Origin: Oscillospiraceae bacterium | GTDB taxonomy: Bacteria; Bacillota_A; Clostridia; Oscillospirales; Ruminococcaceae | DNA: 29,450 bases | Assembly (NCBI GenBank): GCA_017440445.1 | Contig: JAFSHE010000216.1 | Location: 1 to 29,450 of the forward strand | Direction: 5' to 3' | Shown: one piece after another, positions 7,730-14,460 of the stretch | How the letters are laid out: each line of letters starts with the position of its first letter | Numbering within the stretch: position 1 is the stretch's first letter | Translations under genes and position numbers: made by a program | The notes under the pieces: model-generated | What the model saw: the letters and a program-made list of their open reading frames with translations, nothing else | The model's database searches: none | Told to the model about the DNA's origin: nothing

Positions 7730-8881
7730 ATGACATACTATTTCAAACAACCGAGATATTTTAATGAATTCAAGTGTATCGGCGGCGCATGCCCCGAAAC
7801 CTGCTGTGCAAAGTGGTCTATTATATGGACCAATGCAGAGATAGACAAGGTGCTTGCTGTTTGCTCTCCTGAATTAAAGGCTAAGATGAAAACAAGTTTT
7901 GAAGATATAAACGGAAATAATAAGAAAGTTAAATTGAATAACAGGGAATGTCCTTTTCTGACAGAGGACAGGCTTTGCAGTATTCAGAAAGAGCTTGGTG
8001 AGGAATATCTGTCCTATACCTGTGGAAGCTATCCAAGATTAGTAACTCAGTTTGATAATGTATTTGTACGTTCCTGCGATTCAACATGTATAAAAGTATT
8101 ACAGCTTGTATGTGAAAAAGAAAACAGTATTGACATGGTATTACAGCAGGTAAAACAGGATAATGTAAAAGCAAAACAGGTAAACAAAGATAATCTTCAC
8201 CTTTATCCTACGCTTGAATATTACGGGCAGATATTCAATTTCTTTTACGATATACTGTATAATAGAAAAAGAAGTATTGAGGACTCAATAATTCTTGGTG
8301 CGCTTGCGGCAAAAAAGATATCGGATTTTGAAGAAGATAACAAGCATAACATGCTTGGGGAGGTGATTGAAAAGCTGAAACAGCAGATAAACAGTGATTC
8401 TCAGGTAAGAACAGTTGAGCAGATAAAGTCAAATCCCACATTCAGCTTCGGTGTTATTAATGAAATAGTAAAAAAATTATGGAAAAATGATATATTTCAG
8501 GTCATATATACCGATGGCGCTCCGGATATTGATAAGATAAATATAGGCAGGGAAAAATTCAATAAGCATTTCTCAGACAAGCCTTACATACTTAAAAATA
8601 TCATTATAAATAATTACATTCAGCACTTTACATTTAAATATAATGGAAAGATGTCTGTATATGAAAACTACATGTTTTTTGCTGTTACTGCCTGCATAAT
8701 ACGTTTTGCTGCGTATGTGGCGGGCTATGCAAGTAATGAGCTGGATGTGGATCTCTATCATTATCTCAGCCTTGTTCACAGAGAGCTGTATAACAACAGT
8801 GAGCATAGGTCGATAGCTTTGGATTATCTTAAAGAGCACAACTGGACTTCTCCCGCTTATATCGCTTCAATGATAAAATAA
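7730..8881 (+). CDS. fliB: Flagellin lysine N-methylase FliB
   Basis: FliB methylates lysines on flagellin; in Salmonella it is SAM-dependent and has an iron-sulfur cluster. The 383-aa product has the family's cysteine pattern: Cys16, Cys21, Cys25 and Cys26 in KCIGGACPETCCAKW, Cys74 and Cys83 in ECPFLTEDRLC, Cys98 in YTCGSYPR, and Cys116/Cys120. An AGGAGG ribosome site precedes the ATG. It stands directly upstream of the flagellin gene, which points to that flagellin as substrate. Base use differs from the neighbours: many A/T-ending codons and AT-rich runs, compared with the C-ending codons of flagellin and lysC, which could mean separate acquisition or simply low expression. A terminator follows immediately. 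Confidence 0.9.
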   Translation: MTYYFKQPRYFNEFKCIGGACPETCCAKWSIIWTNAEIDKVLAVCSPELKAKMKTSFEDINGNNKKVKLNNRECPFLTEDRLCSIQKELGEEYLSYTCGSYPRLVTQFDNVFVRSCDSTCIKVLQLVCEKENSIDMVLQQVKQDNVKAKQVNKDNLHLYPTLEYYGQIFNFFYDILYNRKRSIEDSIILGALAAKKISDFEEDNKHNMLGEVIEKLKQQINSDSQVRTVEQIKSNPTFSFGVINEIVKKLWKNDIFQVIYTDGAPDIDKINIGREKFNKHFSDKPYILKNIIINNYIQHFTFKYNGKMSVYENYMFFAVTACIIRFAAYVAGYASNELDVDLYHYLSLVHRELYNNSEHRSIALDYLKEHNWTSPAYIASMIK

Positions 8882-8888
8882 TTTATCA

Positions 8889-8918
8889 GGGACACGAATT
8901 GCCGTGTCCCTTATATTT
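8889..8918 (+). terminator. Terminator of fliB
   Basis: Perfect 8-bp stem GGGACACG / CGTGTCCC with a 6-nt loop, then TTATATTT, starting 8 nt after the fliB stop codon. It separates the fliB operon from the independently promoted flagellin gene. Confidence 0.85.
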
Positions 8919-9012
8919 ATACATAAATAAGGTAACATCACCCCAAAAATCCCGTCTGGCGAAAAAATATATAAAAATTTCAAAAAAAATTAAAAATTTT
9001 TCAAAAAAACGC

Positions 9013-9039
9013 TAAAGTTCTGAAAAAAGCCGCCGATAT
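9013..9039 (+). promoter_or_regulatory. SigD (sigma-28) flagellar promoter for flagellin
   Basis: TAAA at 9013-9016, a 15-nt spacer, and GCCGATAT at 9032-9039. This is an exact fit to the flagellar sigma factor consensus of B. subtilis SigD/FliA. Runs of A and T at about 8966-9008 just upstream resemble an UP element. The start is expected near 9046. The gap 8919-9012 has no gene. Confidence 0.88.
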
Positions 9040-9169
9040 AATATACGTGATAGCTGAAAAGCTAAATGCTTCAAGGGCTTTCAAAGCTCCCCAGTGTACA
9101 TAAGGCGCAGAGAAAGAACAAGAGGCAAACCGAAAAAACTACTTTAATACTTTTAACCATCCACCCGAA

Positions 9170-9210
9170 GGAAAGGATTTCCGATAAAAAGGGTGCGAAA
9201 ATCAAGGAGG
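9170..9210 (+). promoter_or_regulatory. Flagellin leader: GGA-loop hairpin and Shine-Dalgarno (possible CsrA sites)
   Basis: The leader is about 170 nt long. Near its end GGAAAGGATTTCC (9170-9182) can fold as a 5-bp stem presenting GGA in the loop, and the Shine-Dalgarno AAGGAGG (9204-9210) holds a second GGA. In B. subtilis, CsrA blocks hag translation through two such GGA sites, one overlapping the ribosome site. The arrangement fits, but no csrA or fliW is in this window, so regulation is inferred. Confidence 0.4.
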
Positions 9211-9218
9211 AAATTATT

Positions 9219-11138
9219 ATGGCAGGAATGGTAGTACAGCATAACATGAACGCGCTGAACTCTTACAACAGACTCAACACCAACATCGCTGGTCTGAAGA
9301 AGTCTTCTGAGAAGCTTTCTTCCGGTTACAGAATCAACCGTGCAGGCGACGATGCTGCTGGTCTCGCAATCTCTGAGAAGATGAGATCCCAGATCCGTGG
9401 TCTGAACCAGGCTAAGAGAAACTCTCAGGATGGTATCTCCATGATCCAGACATACGAGGGTGCGCTTCAGGAAACACATTCTATCCTTCAGAGAATGAAG
9501 GAGCTCGCAGCAGAGTCCGCTAACGGCACATACCAGAACGAGGTTGACCGTGACGCTATCCAGCTCGAGTTCGATCAGCTCAACGATGAGCTGAACCAGA
9601 TTGCTGATACAGACTTCAACGGCGTTGTAATGCTCAACGGCGGTCAGATGGCTGACGGCACAAAGGCTGTAAATGGCAAGTTTGATTACGAGAACGCAGT
9701 TCGTGATCCTAAGCAGCTTTCTGCTTCTGATGTATCTCTCGTTGACTATCAGAATCAGTTTGATGATTATGATGCAACAGATGGAACAAAGGCTAACACC
9801 GCATGGAATGGTCTTAACTCCAACTGGGACAGAACAGATGCATCCAAGACCAATGATGGTCCTGACAGTGTTGATATTACACTGAAGTATGATGCTACAG
9901 GTGGCGCAGATGGTACAAAGTTCTGGACAGCTACTGATGCAACAAATGGTGCTGACATTAATAACGTAACAGTAACTCAGACTAATAACGGCGGTTTCCA
10001 GGTTGAAGCTGGCGGTGTTATAATGGCTAATGCTGTTATTGATACAAGCAAGTTAGTAAATGGCGACACAGTTACACTTACATTCAACAATCCTAACGCT
10101 GGTGTACAGGCTCCTACAAACGCAGGTGCAGATGTTGCTTCCTCTACATTCGTACAGGGCGCAAAGACCACTGCTGTTAAGGATTCTGCTGCTGACCTCG
10201 AGGTTACACTTGCATCTGTAGATGATAAGGATGTAACAAAGGTTATCAACAGCATTTATGAAGCTTTAAATGGCGCAACCGTTGAAACAAACTATGTAGC
10301 TGATACCGCAACAGCTAAGAGCGACATGACAATCAACCTGAATGATGATAACAACACCTCTATCACACAGGCTGGTCTTGGCGGCGATAAGAAGGCTGCT
10401 ACTGTATATGTAGATGGCGAGAAGATTAATATCGCATTTGACTTCTCTACTGCAGGTACTGTAAAGGTTGGTACTGCAAAGGCTGACGGTACTATCGATA
10501 CAGAGTTAGCAGAATTCAAGATGACAGAGCTTAACACAGCTGATAGTGATTCTTCTGGTAAGAAGACTTACAATATCAGCATTGAGAACTACAACTATGA
10601 TACTTCTGCAGTTCCTTCCGTTGAGGTAAAGAGCCCTGTTGACGGTGCAGTTTCCAAGGCTAACTCCAACAATGCAGCTACAGCTCCTCTGACCTACACA
10701 GATCACCTTGTACTGCAGACAGGCGCTAGAACCAAGGACTCCGTTGACTTCACATTCAACTATGACACAGAGGGTATGGGTCAGCTCAAGTCTAACCTCG
10801 ATGTATCCTCCAGAGCTAACGGTCTGAACACCGCTAACCTGTCCCTGGCTACACAGGAAGACGCTAACGCTGCTATCGACAAGATCGATAACGCTATCAA
10901 CAAGGTATCCATGGTTCGTGCTACATTCGGTGCTACACAGAACCGTCTCGAGCACAAGATTGAGAACCTGACAGCTACAGCTGAGAACCTGACAGAAGCT
11001 GAGTCCACAATCCGTGATACAGACATGGCTTCCGAGATGATGAACTACACCAAGTACAACATTCTCCAGCAGGCAGCTCAGTCCATGCTCGCACAGGCAA
11101 ATCAGCAGCCCCAGTCCATCCTGCAGCTCCTCGGCTAA
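9219..11138 (+). CDS. Flagellin, long form with a large variable domain
   Basis: The filament subunit of the flagellum, exported by the flagellar type III system. The ATG at 9219 is chosen because AAGGAGG lies 8 nt upstream and the protein then starts MAGMVVQHNMNALNSYNRL, the canonical D0 helix; the frame is open further upstream, but that is the leader. The product is 639 aa, long for the family. D0/D1 N-terminal helices span about 1-145 and the C-terminal D1/D0 about 535-639, ending QANQQPQSILQLLG. Between them is a Thr/Asp/Asn-rich surface domain. The D1 segment LQRMKELAAESANGT at about 90-104 matches the region that TLR5 recognises in other flagellins. It is preceded by a SigD promoter and by fliB, and followed by a strong terminator. 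The ends use mostly C-ending codons; the middle uses more T-ending ones. Confidence 0.97.
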   Translation: MAGMVVQHNMNALNSYNRLNTNIAGLKKSSEKLSSGYRINRAGDDAAGLAISEKMRSQIRGLNQAKRNSQDGISMIQTYEGALQETHSILQRMKELAAESANGTYQNEVDRDAIQLEFDQLNDELNQIADTDFNGVVMLNGGQMADGTKAVNGKFDYENAVRDPKQLSASDVSLVDYQNQFDDYDATDGTKANTAWNGLNSNWDRTDASKTNDGPDSVDITLKYDATGGADGTKFWTATDATNGADINNVTVTQTNNGGFQVEAGGVIMANAVIDTSKLVNGDTVTLTFNNPNAGVQAPTNAGADVASSTFVQGAKTTAVKDSAADLEVTLASVDDKDVTKVINSIYEALNGATVETNYVADTATAKSDMTINLNDDNNTSITQAGLGGDKKAATVYVDGEKINIAFDFSTAGTVKVGTAKADGTIDTELAEFKMTELNTADSDSSGKKTYNISIENYNYDTSAVPSVEVKSPVDGAVSKANSNNAATAPLTYTDHLVLQTGARTKDSVDFTFNYDTEGMGQLKSNLDVSSRANGLNTANLSLATQEDANAAIDKIDNAINKVSMVRATFGATQNRLEHKIENLTATAENLTEAESTIRDTDMASEMMNYTKYNILQQAAQSMLAQANQQPQSILQLLG

Positions 11139-11211
11139 TCCTGACGGATTATCCTACGCAGCTTAACGATGGCAAGGCGGCTTAATGCCGACGCTAACTA
11201 GCTGAATCGCA

Positions 11212-11243
11212 GCCCCCTCGGGTAACCGAGGGGGTTGTTTTTT
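11212..11243 (+). terminator. Flagellin terminator (copy 1 of a duplicated 32-bp element)
   Basis: Stem CCCCCTCGG / CCGAGGGGG with a short TAA-type loop, then TTGTTTTTT, a textbook intrinsic terminator. It lies about 70 nt after the flagellin stop. The intervening 3' UTR can fold as well (CAGCT...AGCTG enclosing CGGC...GCCG, about 11160-11205). The same 32 bases recur at 11598-11629. Confidence 0.93.
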
Positions 11244-11295
11244 GCTATGTTCTTCATATCTGCCACGCAGAGGACGTTGTTTCATCTGAAAACAC

Positions 11296-11324
11296 TTGAC
11301 AAATATATTTACTTGTGATATAAT
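11296..11324 (+). promoter_or_regulatory. Consensus promoter of the antisense RNA
   Basis: A perfect sigma-A promoter: TTGACA at 11296-11301, 17-nt spacer, TATAAT at 11319-11324. The start is expected near 11331. No protein-coding frame with a ribosome site follows; it instead reads into a short RNA that ends at the hairpin 11368-11403. Confidence 0.85.
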
Positions 11325-11330
11325 ACAAGT

Positions 11331-11410
11331 GTAGTAAAGCCGAAGATACTACGTCCATTATAACAAAAAATTGTCCCCCGAGCGGCAACTCGGGGGACGG
11401 TTTATGTTGC
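11331..11410 (+). ncRNA. Putative type I antitoxin RNA
   Basis: A short RNA of about 75-80 nt is predicted from the perfect promoter just upstream to the GC-rich hairpin at 11368-11403. It contains two blocks that also occur, in the same strand orientation, across the start of the 27-codon gene encoded on the opposite strand. These are AAAGCCGAAGAT (11336-11347, also 11492-11503) and GTCCATTATAACA (11353-11365, also 11504-11516). The toxin mRNA is transcribed the other way, so both blocks are complementary to it. They cover the AUG, the spacer and the edge of its Shine-Dalgarno. In the RNA a 5-nt ACTAC separates the blocks; in the target they are adjacent. This is the logic of RNA II in the Fst/par system of plasmid pAD1. 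Exact ends are inferred. Confidence 0.72.
11368..11403. terminator. Shared bidirectional terminator between toxin mRNA and antisense RNA
   Basis: Core stem GTCCCCCGAG / CTCGGGGGAC (11373-11382 with 11389-11398) and a 6-nt loop, extendable to 15 bp with two G-U pairs. On the minus strand it is followed by AATTTTTTG, a strong terminator for the toxin mRNA. On the plus strand GGTTTATGTTG follows, a weaker tail. Both converging transcripts would end here. Confidence 0.8.
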
Positions 11411-11425
11411 TGTGCTTTTTGCCGA

Positions 11426-11509
11426 CTAAATGTCGCCGTCAAGCCACTTGCAAATGTAGTAAGCTACCACACTTGCTGCGACGGACATTAAAAAGCCGAA
11501 GATGTCCAT
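11426..11509 (-). CDS. 27-aa hydrophobic peptide, putative Fst-like type I toxin
   Basis: A short gene with all expression signals: a perfect promoter about 48 nt upstream of the ATG, AAGGAGGTG 5 nt before it, 27 codons, a TAG stop and a terminator. The peptide starts MDIFGFLMSVAASV and ends YICKWLDGDI. A single membrane-spanning segment (about residues 3-20) is followed by a Lys-Trp-Leu-Asp charged tail. This is the build of Fst/Ldr-type toxins, which depolarise or disturb the membrane when made in excess. I recall many similar short peptides with a YYxCKWLD-like tail in gut Firmicutes, usually described only as holin-like or hypothetical. Translation would be blocked by the antisense RNA that pairs with the start region. 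The 5' leader can form CCGA...TCGG close to its start. A benign small membrane protein remains possible. Confidence 0.78.
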   Translation of the reverse strand: MDIFGFLMSVAASVVAYYICKWLDGDI

Positions 11510-11556
11510 TATAACACCTCCTTCCGTTTGCACGTCCGAAGAATGTCGGCAGATCT

Positions 11557-11585
11557 ATTATACAATAAATGTCGTTTCTTGTCAA
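11557..11585 (-). promoter_or_regulatory. Consensus promoter of the toxin gene
   Basis: On the minus strand TTGACA (11580-11585), a 17-nt spacer and TATAAT (11557-11562), all consensus. The start falls near 11550, giving a toxin mRNA of about 185-190 nt that ends in the shared hairpin. Confidence 0.85.
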
Positions 11586-11597
11586 CGAAACGCCAAC

Positions 11598-11630
11598 GCC
11601 CCCTCGGGTAACCGAGGGGGTTGTTTTTTT
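11598..11630 (+). terminator. Second copy of the 32-bp flagellin terminator
   Basis: Identical over 32 bases to 11212-11243 and with one extra T. It is a perfect intrinsic terminator in plus orientation, yet no plus-strand gene lies between the antisense RNA and this point. It may catch readthrough of the antisense RNA, or be a scar of how the toxin-antitoxin module arrived. Confidence 0.85.
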
Positions 11631-11701
11631 GTCCGAAATTGCATAAATAGCCTCTTTTATTCTCCAAAACCTGACATTATGCATTTTTTTACACCAATCT
11701 A

Positions 11702-11730
11702 TTGCATTTCGGCAAGATTTGTGGTATGAT
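11702..11730 (+). promoter_or_regulatory. Promoter of the aspartokinase gene
   Basis: TTGCAT (11702-11707), 17-nt spacer, TATGAT (11725-11730), with TGTGG before the -10 box. The leader of about 80 nt holds a small hairpin (GGCAGG / CCTGCC, 11762-11778) that is not followed by a U-run. I see no lysine riboswitch; the leader is too short. Nothing else is visible in 11631-11815. Confidence 0.6.
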
Positions 11731-11815
11731 AGAATATATATGTATTAAAGTACATTAAAGTGGCAGGACTCCCCTGCCCGATAACCAGAACATATATGAG
11801 AAAGGGTCAATCATT

Positions 11816-13138
11816 ATGAGCAAAGTAGTTAAATTCGGCGGAAGCTCCCTCGCTGACGCTAAGCAGTTCCGCAAGGTTGCGGATATCATCCATGCAGATC
11901 CCGAGCGCTGCTATGTAGTGCCTTCCGCACCCGGCAAGCGCTATTCTGACGATATCAAGGTTACAGATATGCTGTACTCCTGCTACGATGCAGTTACAGC
12001 AGGCGAGGACTTTGAGAAGTCATTTGCACCTATCAAGGAGCGTTTCAACGGTATCATCTCCGAACTCGGTCTGACGCTTGACCTCAGCGAGGAGTTTGAG
12101 AAGATTGGCGTGAACTTCAAGGCTGCCGCAGGCAGAGAGTACGCAGCAAGCCGTGGTGAGTACCTCAACGGTATCATCCTTGCTAACTTCCTCGGATTTA
12201 AGTTCATCGACGCTGCAAAGGCTATCTTCTTCGACAACAAGGGCAACTTTGACGACGATATCACAAACGCATGTCTCGGTGCTATGCTGGATAAGGCTGA
12301 CAAGGCTGTTATCCCCGGCTTCTACGGCGCTATGCCCGACGGAACTATCAAGACATTCTCCCGTGGCGGCTCTGACTTCACAGGCTCTGTAGTTGCAAAG
12401 GCTGCGCAGGCTTCCATGTACGAGAACTGGACCGATGTAAGCGGTATGCTGGTTGCAGACCCCAGAATAGTTGATTCTCCCGCAGGTATCAAGGTGATCA
12501 CATACAGTGAGCTGAGAGAGCTTTCCTACATGGGCGCAAGCGTACTCCACGAGGACGCTGTTTTCCCCGTAAGAAGTGCGAACATCCCGATCAATATCAA
12601 GAACACCAACGCTCCCGAGGACGCAGGTACTCTTATCGTTCCCTCTGAGCAGAATCCTGCCGCAGAGCATATCATCACAGGTATCGCAGGTAAGAAGAAC
12701 TTCTCCGTAATCTCCATCGAGAAGGACAGAATGAACAGCCACAAGGGCTTCATGAGAAGACTGCTCCAGGTTCTGGAAAATCACGGTGTGTTCCCCGAGC
12801 ACATGCCCACAGGTATCGATACCATCAGCGTTATCGTAAACTCCGAGGAGCTTGACGGTCAGCATGAGCAGCTTGCACAGCGCCTGAAGGATGTTATCAA
12901 GCCCGACCACTTCGAGATAGTTGACGGTCTTGCTCTTATCGCAGTAGTAGGACGTGGTATGCGCTCCGTAAAGGGTACTGCTACAAGAGTTTTCGCAGCA
13001 CTTTCTCACGCAAATATCAACATCAGAATGATCGACCAGGGCTCCAGTGAGCTTAATATCATCGTAGGTATCGAGAGTGCCGATTTCGAGAAGGCTATCA
13101 AGGTGATCTACAACATGTTCATGCTGAGCGAGGAATAA
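11816..13138 (+). CDS. lysC: Aspartate kinase
   Basis: Aspartokinase phosphorylates aspartate, the first step towards lysine, threonine and methionine. The 440-aa product begins MSKVVKFGGSSLADAKQF with the KFGGSS motif (residues 6-11) of the amino-acid kinase fold. It has the SRGGSDFTGS active-site segment and DVSGMLVADPRIV. About residues 295-440 carry two ACT domains for allosteric control (for example VVGRGMRSVKGTATRVFAALSHANINIRMIDQGSSE, here shortened to key parts RGMR and IDQGSSELNI). The AAAGGG ribosome site and ATG follow an own promoter. Codon use is strongly C-biased, as in a well-expressed gene. A weak terminator follows. Which end product inhibits the enzyme cannot be told. Confidence 0.95.
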   Translation: MSKVVKFGGSSLADAKQFRKVADIIHADPERCYVVPSAPGKRYSDDIKVTDMLYSCYDAVTAGEDFEKSFAPIKERFNGIISELGLTLDLSEEFEKIGVNFKAAAGREYAASRGEYLNGIILANFLGFKFIDAAKAIFFDNKGNFDDDITNACLGAMLDKADKAVIPGFYGAMPDGTIKTFSRGGSDFTGSVVAKAAQASMYENWTDVSGMLVADPRIVDSPAGIKVITYSELRELSYMGASVLHEDAVFPVRSANIPINIKNTNAPEDAGTLIVPSEQNPAAEHIITGIAGKKNFSVISIEKDRMNSHKGFMRRLLQVLENHGVFPEHMPTGIDTISVIVNSEELDGQHEQLAQRLKDVIKPDHFEIVDGLALIAVVGRGMRSVKGTATRVFAALSHANINIRMIDQGSSELNIIVGIESADFEKAIKVIYNMFMLSEE

Positions 13139-13150
13139 TAAATCACAGAG

Positions 13151-13182
13151 GACCATCTCCCATGAATGGGAGATAGTCTTTC
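13151..13182 (+). terminator. Terminator after lysC
   Basis: A near-perfect stem (GACCATCTCCCAT / ATGGGAGATAGTC, one C-A mismatch) starts 12 nt after the lysC stop and is followed by TTTCTGC. The U-tract is short, so some readthrough into the next gene is likely. Confidence 0.6.
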
Positions 13183-13210
13183 TGCATAAAATCAGGATGG
13201 GGGAATAAAA

Positions 13211-14407
13211 ATGGATTATACAACATATTCGCATGACGCAAAGATCCAGCACGGAAAAGCTGCGGCATATAAGAATTATCTGGTAAAGAATATAGAGATC
13301 ATCGGACAGAGAAAGCTTGTAGTTATCGGCGGCGACGAGGACTATTCCGTTCTTATGTCCACAATAAGCCAGCTTCGTGCAAAGAGCGTGCGTGTTCCTG
13401 AGATAGCATACAGAGTATGCCTGAGAGAAACAGATGCGCTTGAGGATGGTTCGGTAAGATTTATAGATGAGCTGAAGGGCAAGGTTTCTTCGTTCTATGT
13501 GCTTATACTTGCTCCCTATCCCGCTGTTGAGGTACAGCTTGCAGCTATGGCGGGTGAGATGGGTACATCTGCGGGCATCGCACTTGCGCTGAAGTCCGTT
13601 TGCGGATACACCGACCGTGACTTCTGCGAGATGAACGAGCCTTCGGGTCTCGGACTTAACATGGCTATTAAGAAGGCGGCAGGCGCACTTGCAGGTGATT
13701 CCAAGCGTTACAGCGGCATGGAGTCCTCCACTGCACAGCAGCTTTCCGCATATAAGGATAAGCTTAAGGGTCAGCGCTGCTTTATTCTCGGAAATACAAG
13801 CTCCAAGCTTGATGAGCTGAATGTTCTGATGAACGAGCGCACCTTTGCTTGTGACAGCTTCTGTGATTTCTTCTCCAGAACACCTCAGCGTCCTGCTTAT
13901 TATCTGCTTACAGAGGCAGCATCCTATCTCGGAAACGGTAAGTACATCGAGGGCATGGAGTGCTTTGTCAATGCGGATGTAAAGGTATTCGAGGATAAGT
14001 TCAAGAAAAAGCCTACATACATCAATCCTCTCGGAAACGGTCTTATAAACGGACTTCCCACCTTCGGTGCGGCTGAGAGCATGTATGAAACATCTAAGAT
14101 ACTTCCTATGTATCAGATGATACAGCTTGCAATATACATGGGCTTTACAGAGATATATCTGTACGGCTTCGACGGGCTGTTCGACCTTGAGATAGACGGC
14201 GACGGAATTGCAAGAAAGGTGCCTGATGGTATGACCGCAGGCTTCCCCGATAAGGCAAAGCAGATACTGGAGCGTGTCCGTGCTTATGCAGACGGAAACG
14301 GAATTACAGTATACAGCATGTGCGAAAGCATAGGATTTTCCATGTTCCAGCAGAAGAAGTACGAGGAGATCGACTTTACAGCTTCGTCCATCTTCAGCAA
14401 GATCTGA
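13211..14407 (+). CDS. MptE-like / DUF115-type Rossmann protein, possible glycan-related role
   Basis: A 398-aa soluble protein. Residues about 186-325 look like the PF01973 family (6-hydroxymethylpterin pyrophosphokinase MptE-like, also found in motility-associated factor proteins). A strand-turn KGQRCFILGNTSSKL (186-200) is followed by LNVLMNERTFACDSF, PAYYLLTEA and, at about 310-323, MGFTEIYLYGFDG. The N-terminal 180 residues contain a second alpha/beta region (KLVVIGGDEDYSVL; FYVLILAPYP) that I cannot assign. In flagellated bacteria related proteins help add nonulosonic acids to flagellin, and flagellin is 2 kb upstream. That link is only suggestive because lysC and the toxin-antitoxin locus lie between. 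The ATG follows GGGGGAAT. A GC-rich hairpin lies after the gene. Confidence 0.5.
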   Translation: MDYTTYSHDAKIQHGKAAAYKNYLVKNIEIIGQRKLVVIGGDEDYSVLMSTISQLRAKSVRVPEIAYRVCLRETDALEDGSVRFIDELKGKVSSFYVLILAPYPAVEVQLAAMAGEMGTSAGIALALKSVCGYTDRDFCEMNEPSGLGLNMAIKKAAGALAGDSKRYSGMESSTAQQLSAYKDKLKGQRCFILGNTSSKLDELNVLMNERTFACDSFCDFFSRTPQRPAYYLLTEAASYLGNGKYIEGMECFVNADVKVFEDKFKKKPTYINPLGNGLINGLPTFGAAESMYETSKILPMYQMIQLAIYMGFTEIYLYGFDGLFDLEIDGDGIARKVPDGMTAGFPDKAKQILERVRAYADGNGITVYSMCESIGFSMFQQKKYEEIDFTASSIFSKI

Positions 14408-14416
14408 CATTACACA

Positions 14417-14442
14417 GGGCGGAGCGATCCTCCGCCCTTATA
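14417..14442 (+). terminator. GC-rich hairpin between the MptE-like gene and thyA
   Basis: Perfect 8-bp stem GGGCGGAG / CTCCGCCC with a 5-nt loop, then TTATAG. The poor U-tract suggests a partial terminator or a processing hairpin; thyA starts 23 nt further on and has no obvious promoter of its own. Confidence 0.5.
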
Positions 14443-14460
14443 GATTATGGAGGGATAAAT

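Noticed and set aside
9046..9200. Possible c-di-GMP (GEMM) riboswitch in the flagellin leader because of GGCAAACC-like bases
   Set aside because: I could not find the paired stems or the GNRA tetraloop and receptor of GEMM-I, nor a terminator switch.
9066..9218. An upstream ATG that would add 51 residues to flagellin
   Set aside because: The added residues are Lys/Arg-rich, unlike any flagellin N-terminus; the stretch is leader RNA downstream of the SigD promoter, and the ATG at 9219 has the strong ribosome site.
11254..11729. Three other small open frames overlapping the toxin-antitoxin locus
   Set aside because: They run through terminators and promoters and lack ribosome sites; only the 27-codon frame at 11426-11509 has full expression signals.
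12020..14410. A 796-codon open frame on the minus strand across lysC and the MptE-like gene
   Set aside because: It is the mirror of two well-supported genes with biased codon use; its translation is Leu/Cys/Ser-rich without domains and has no ribosome site.
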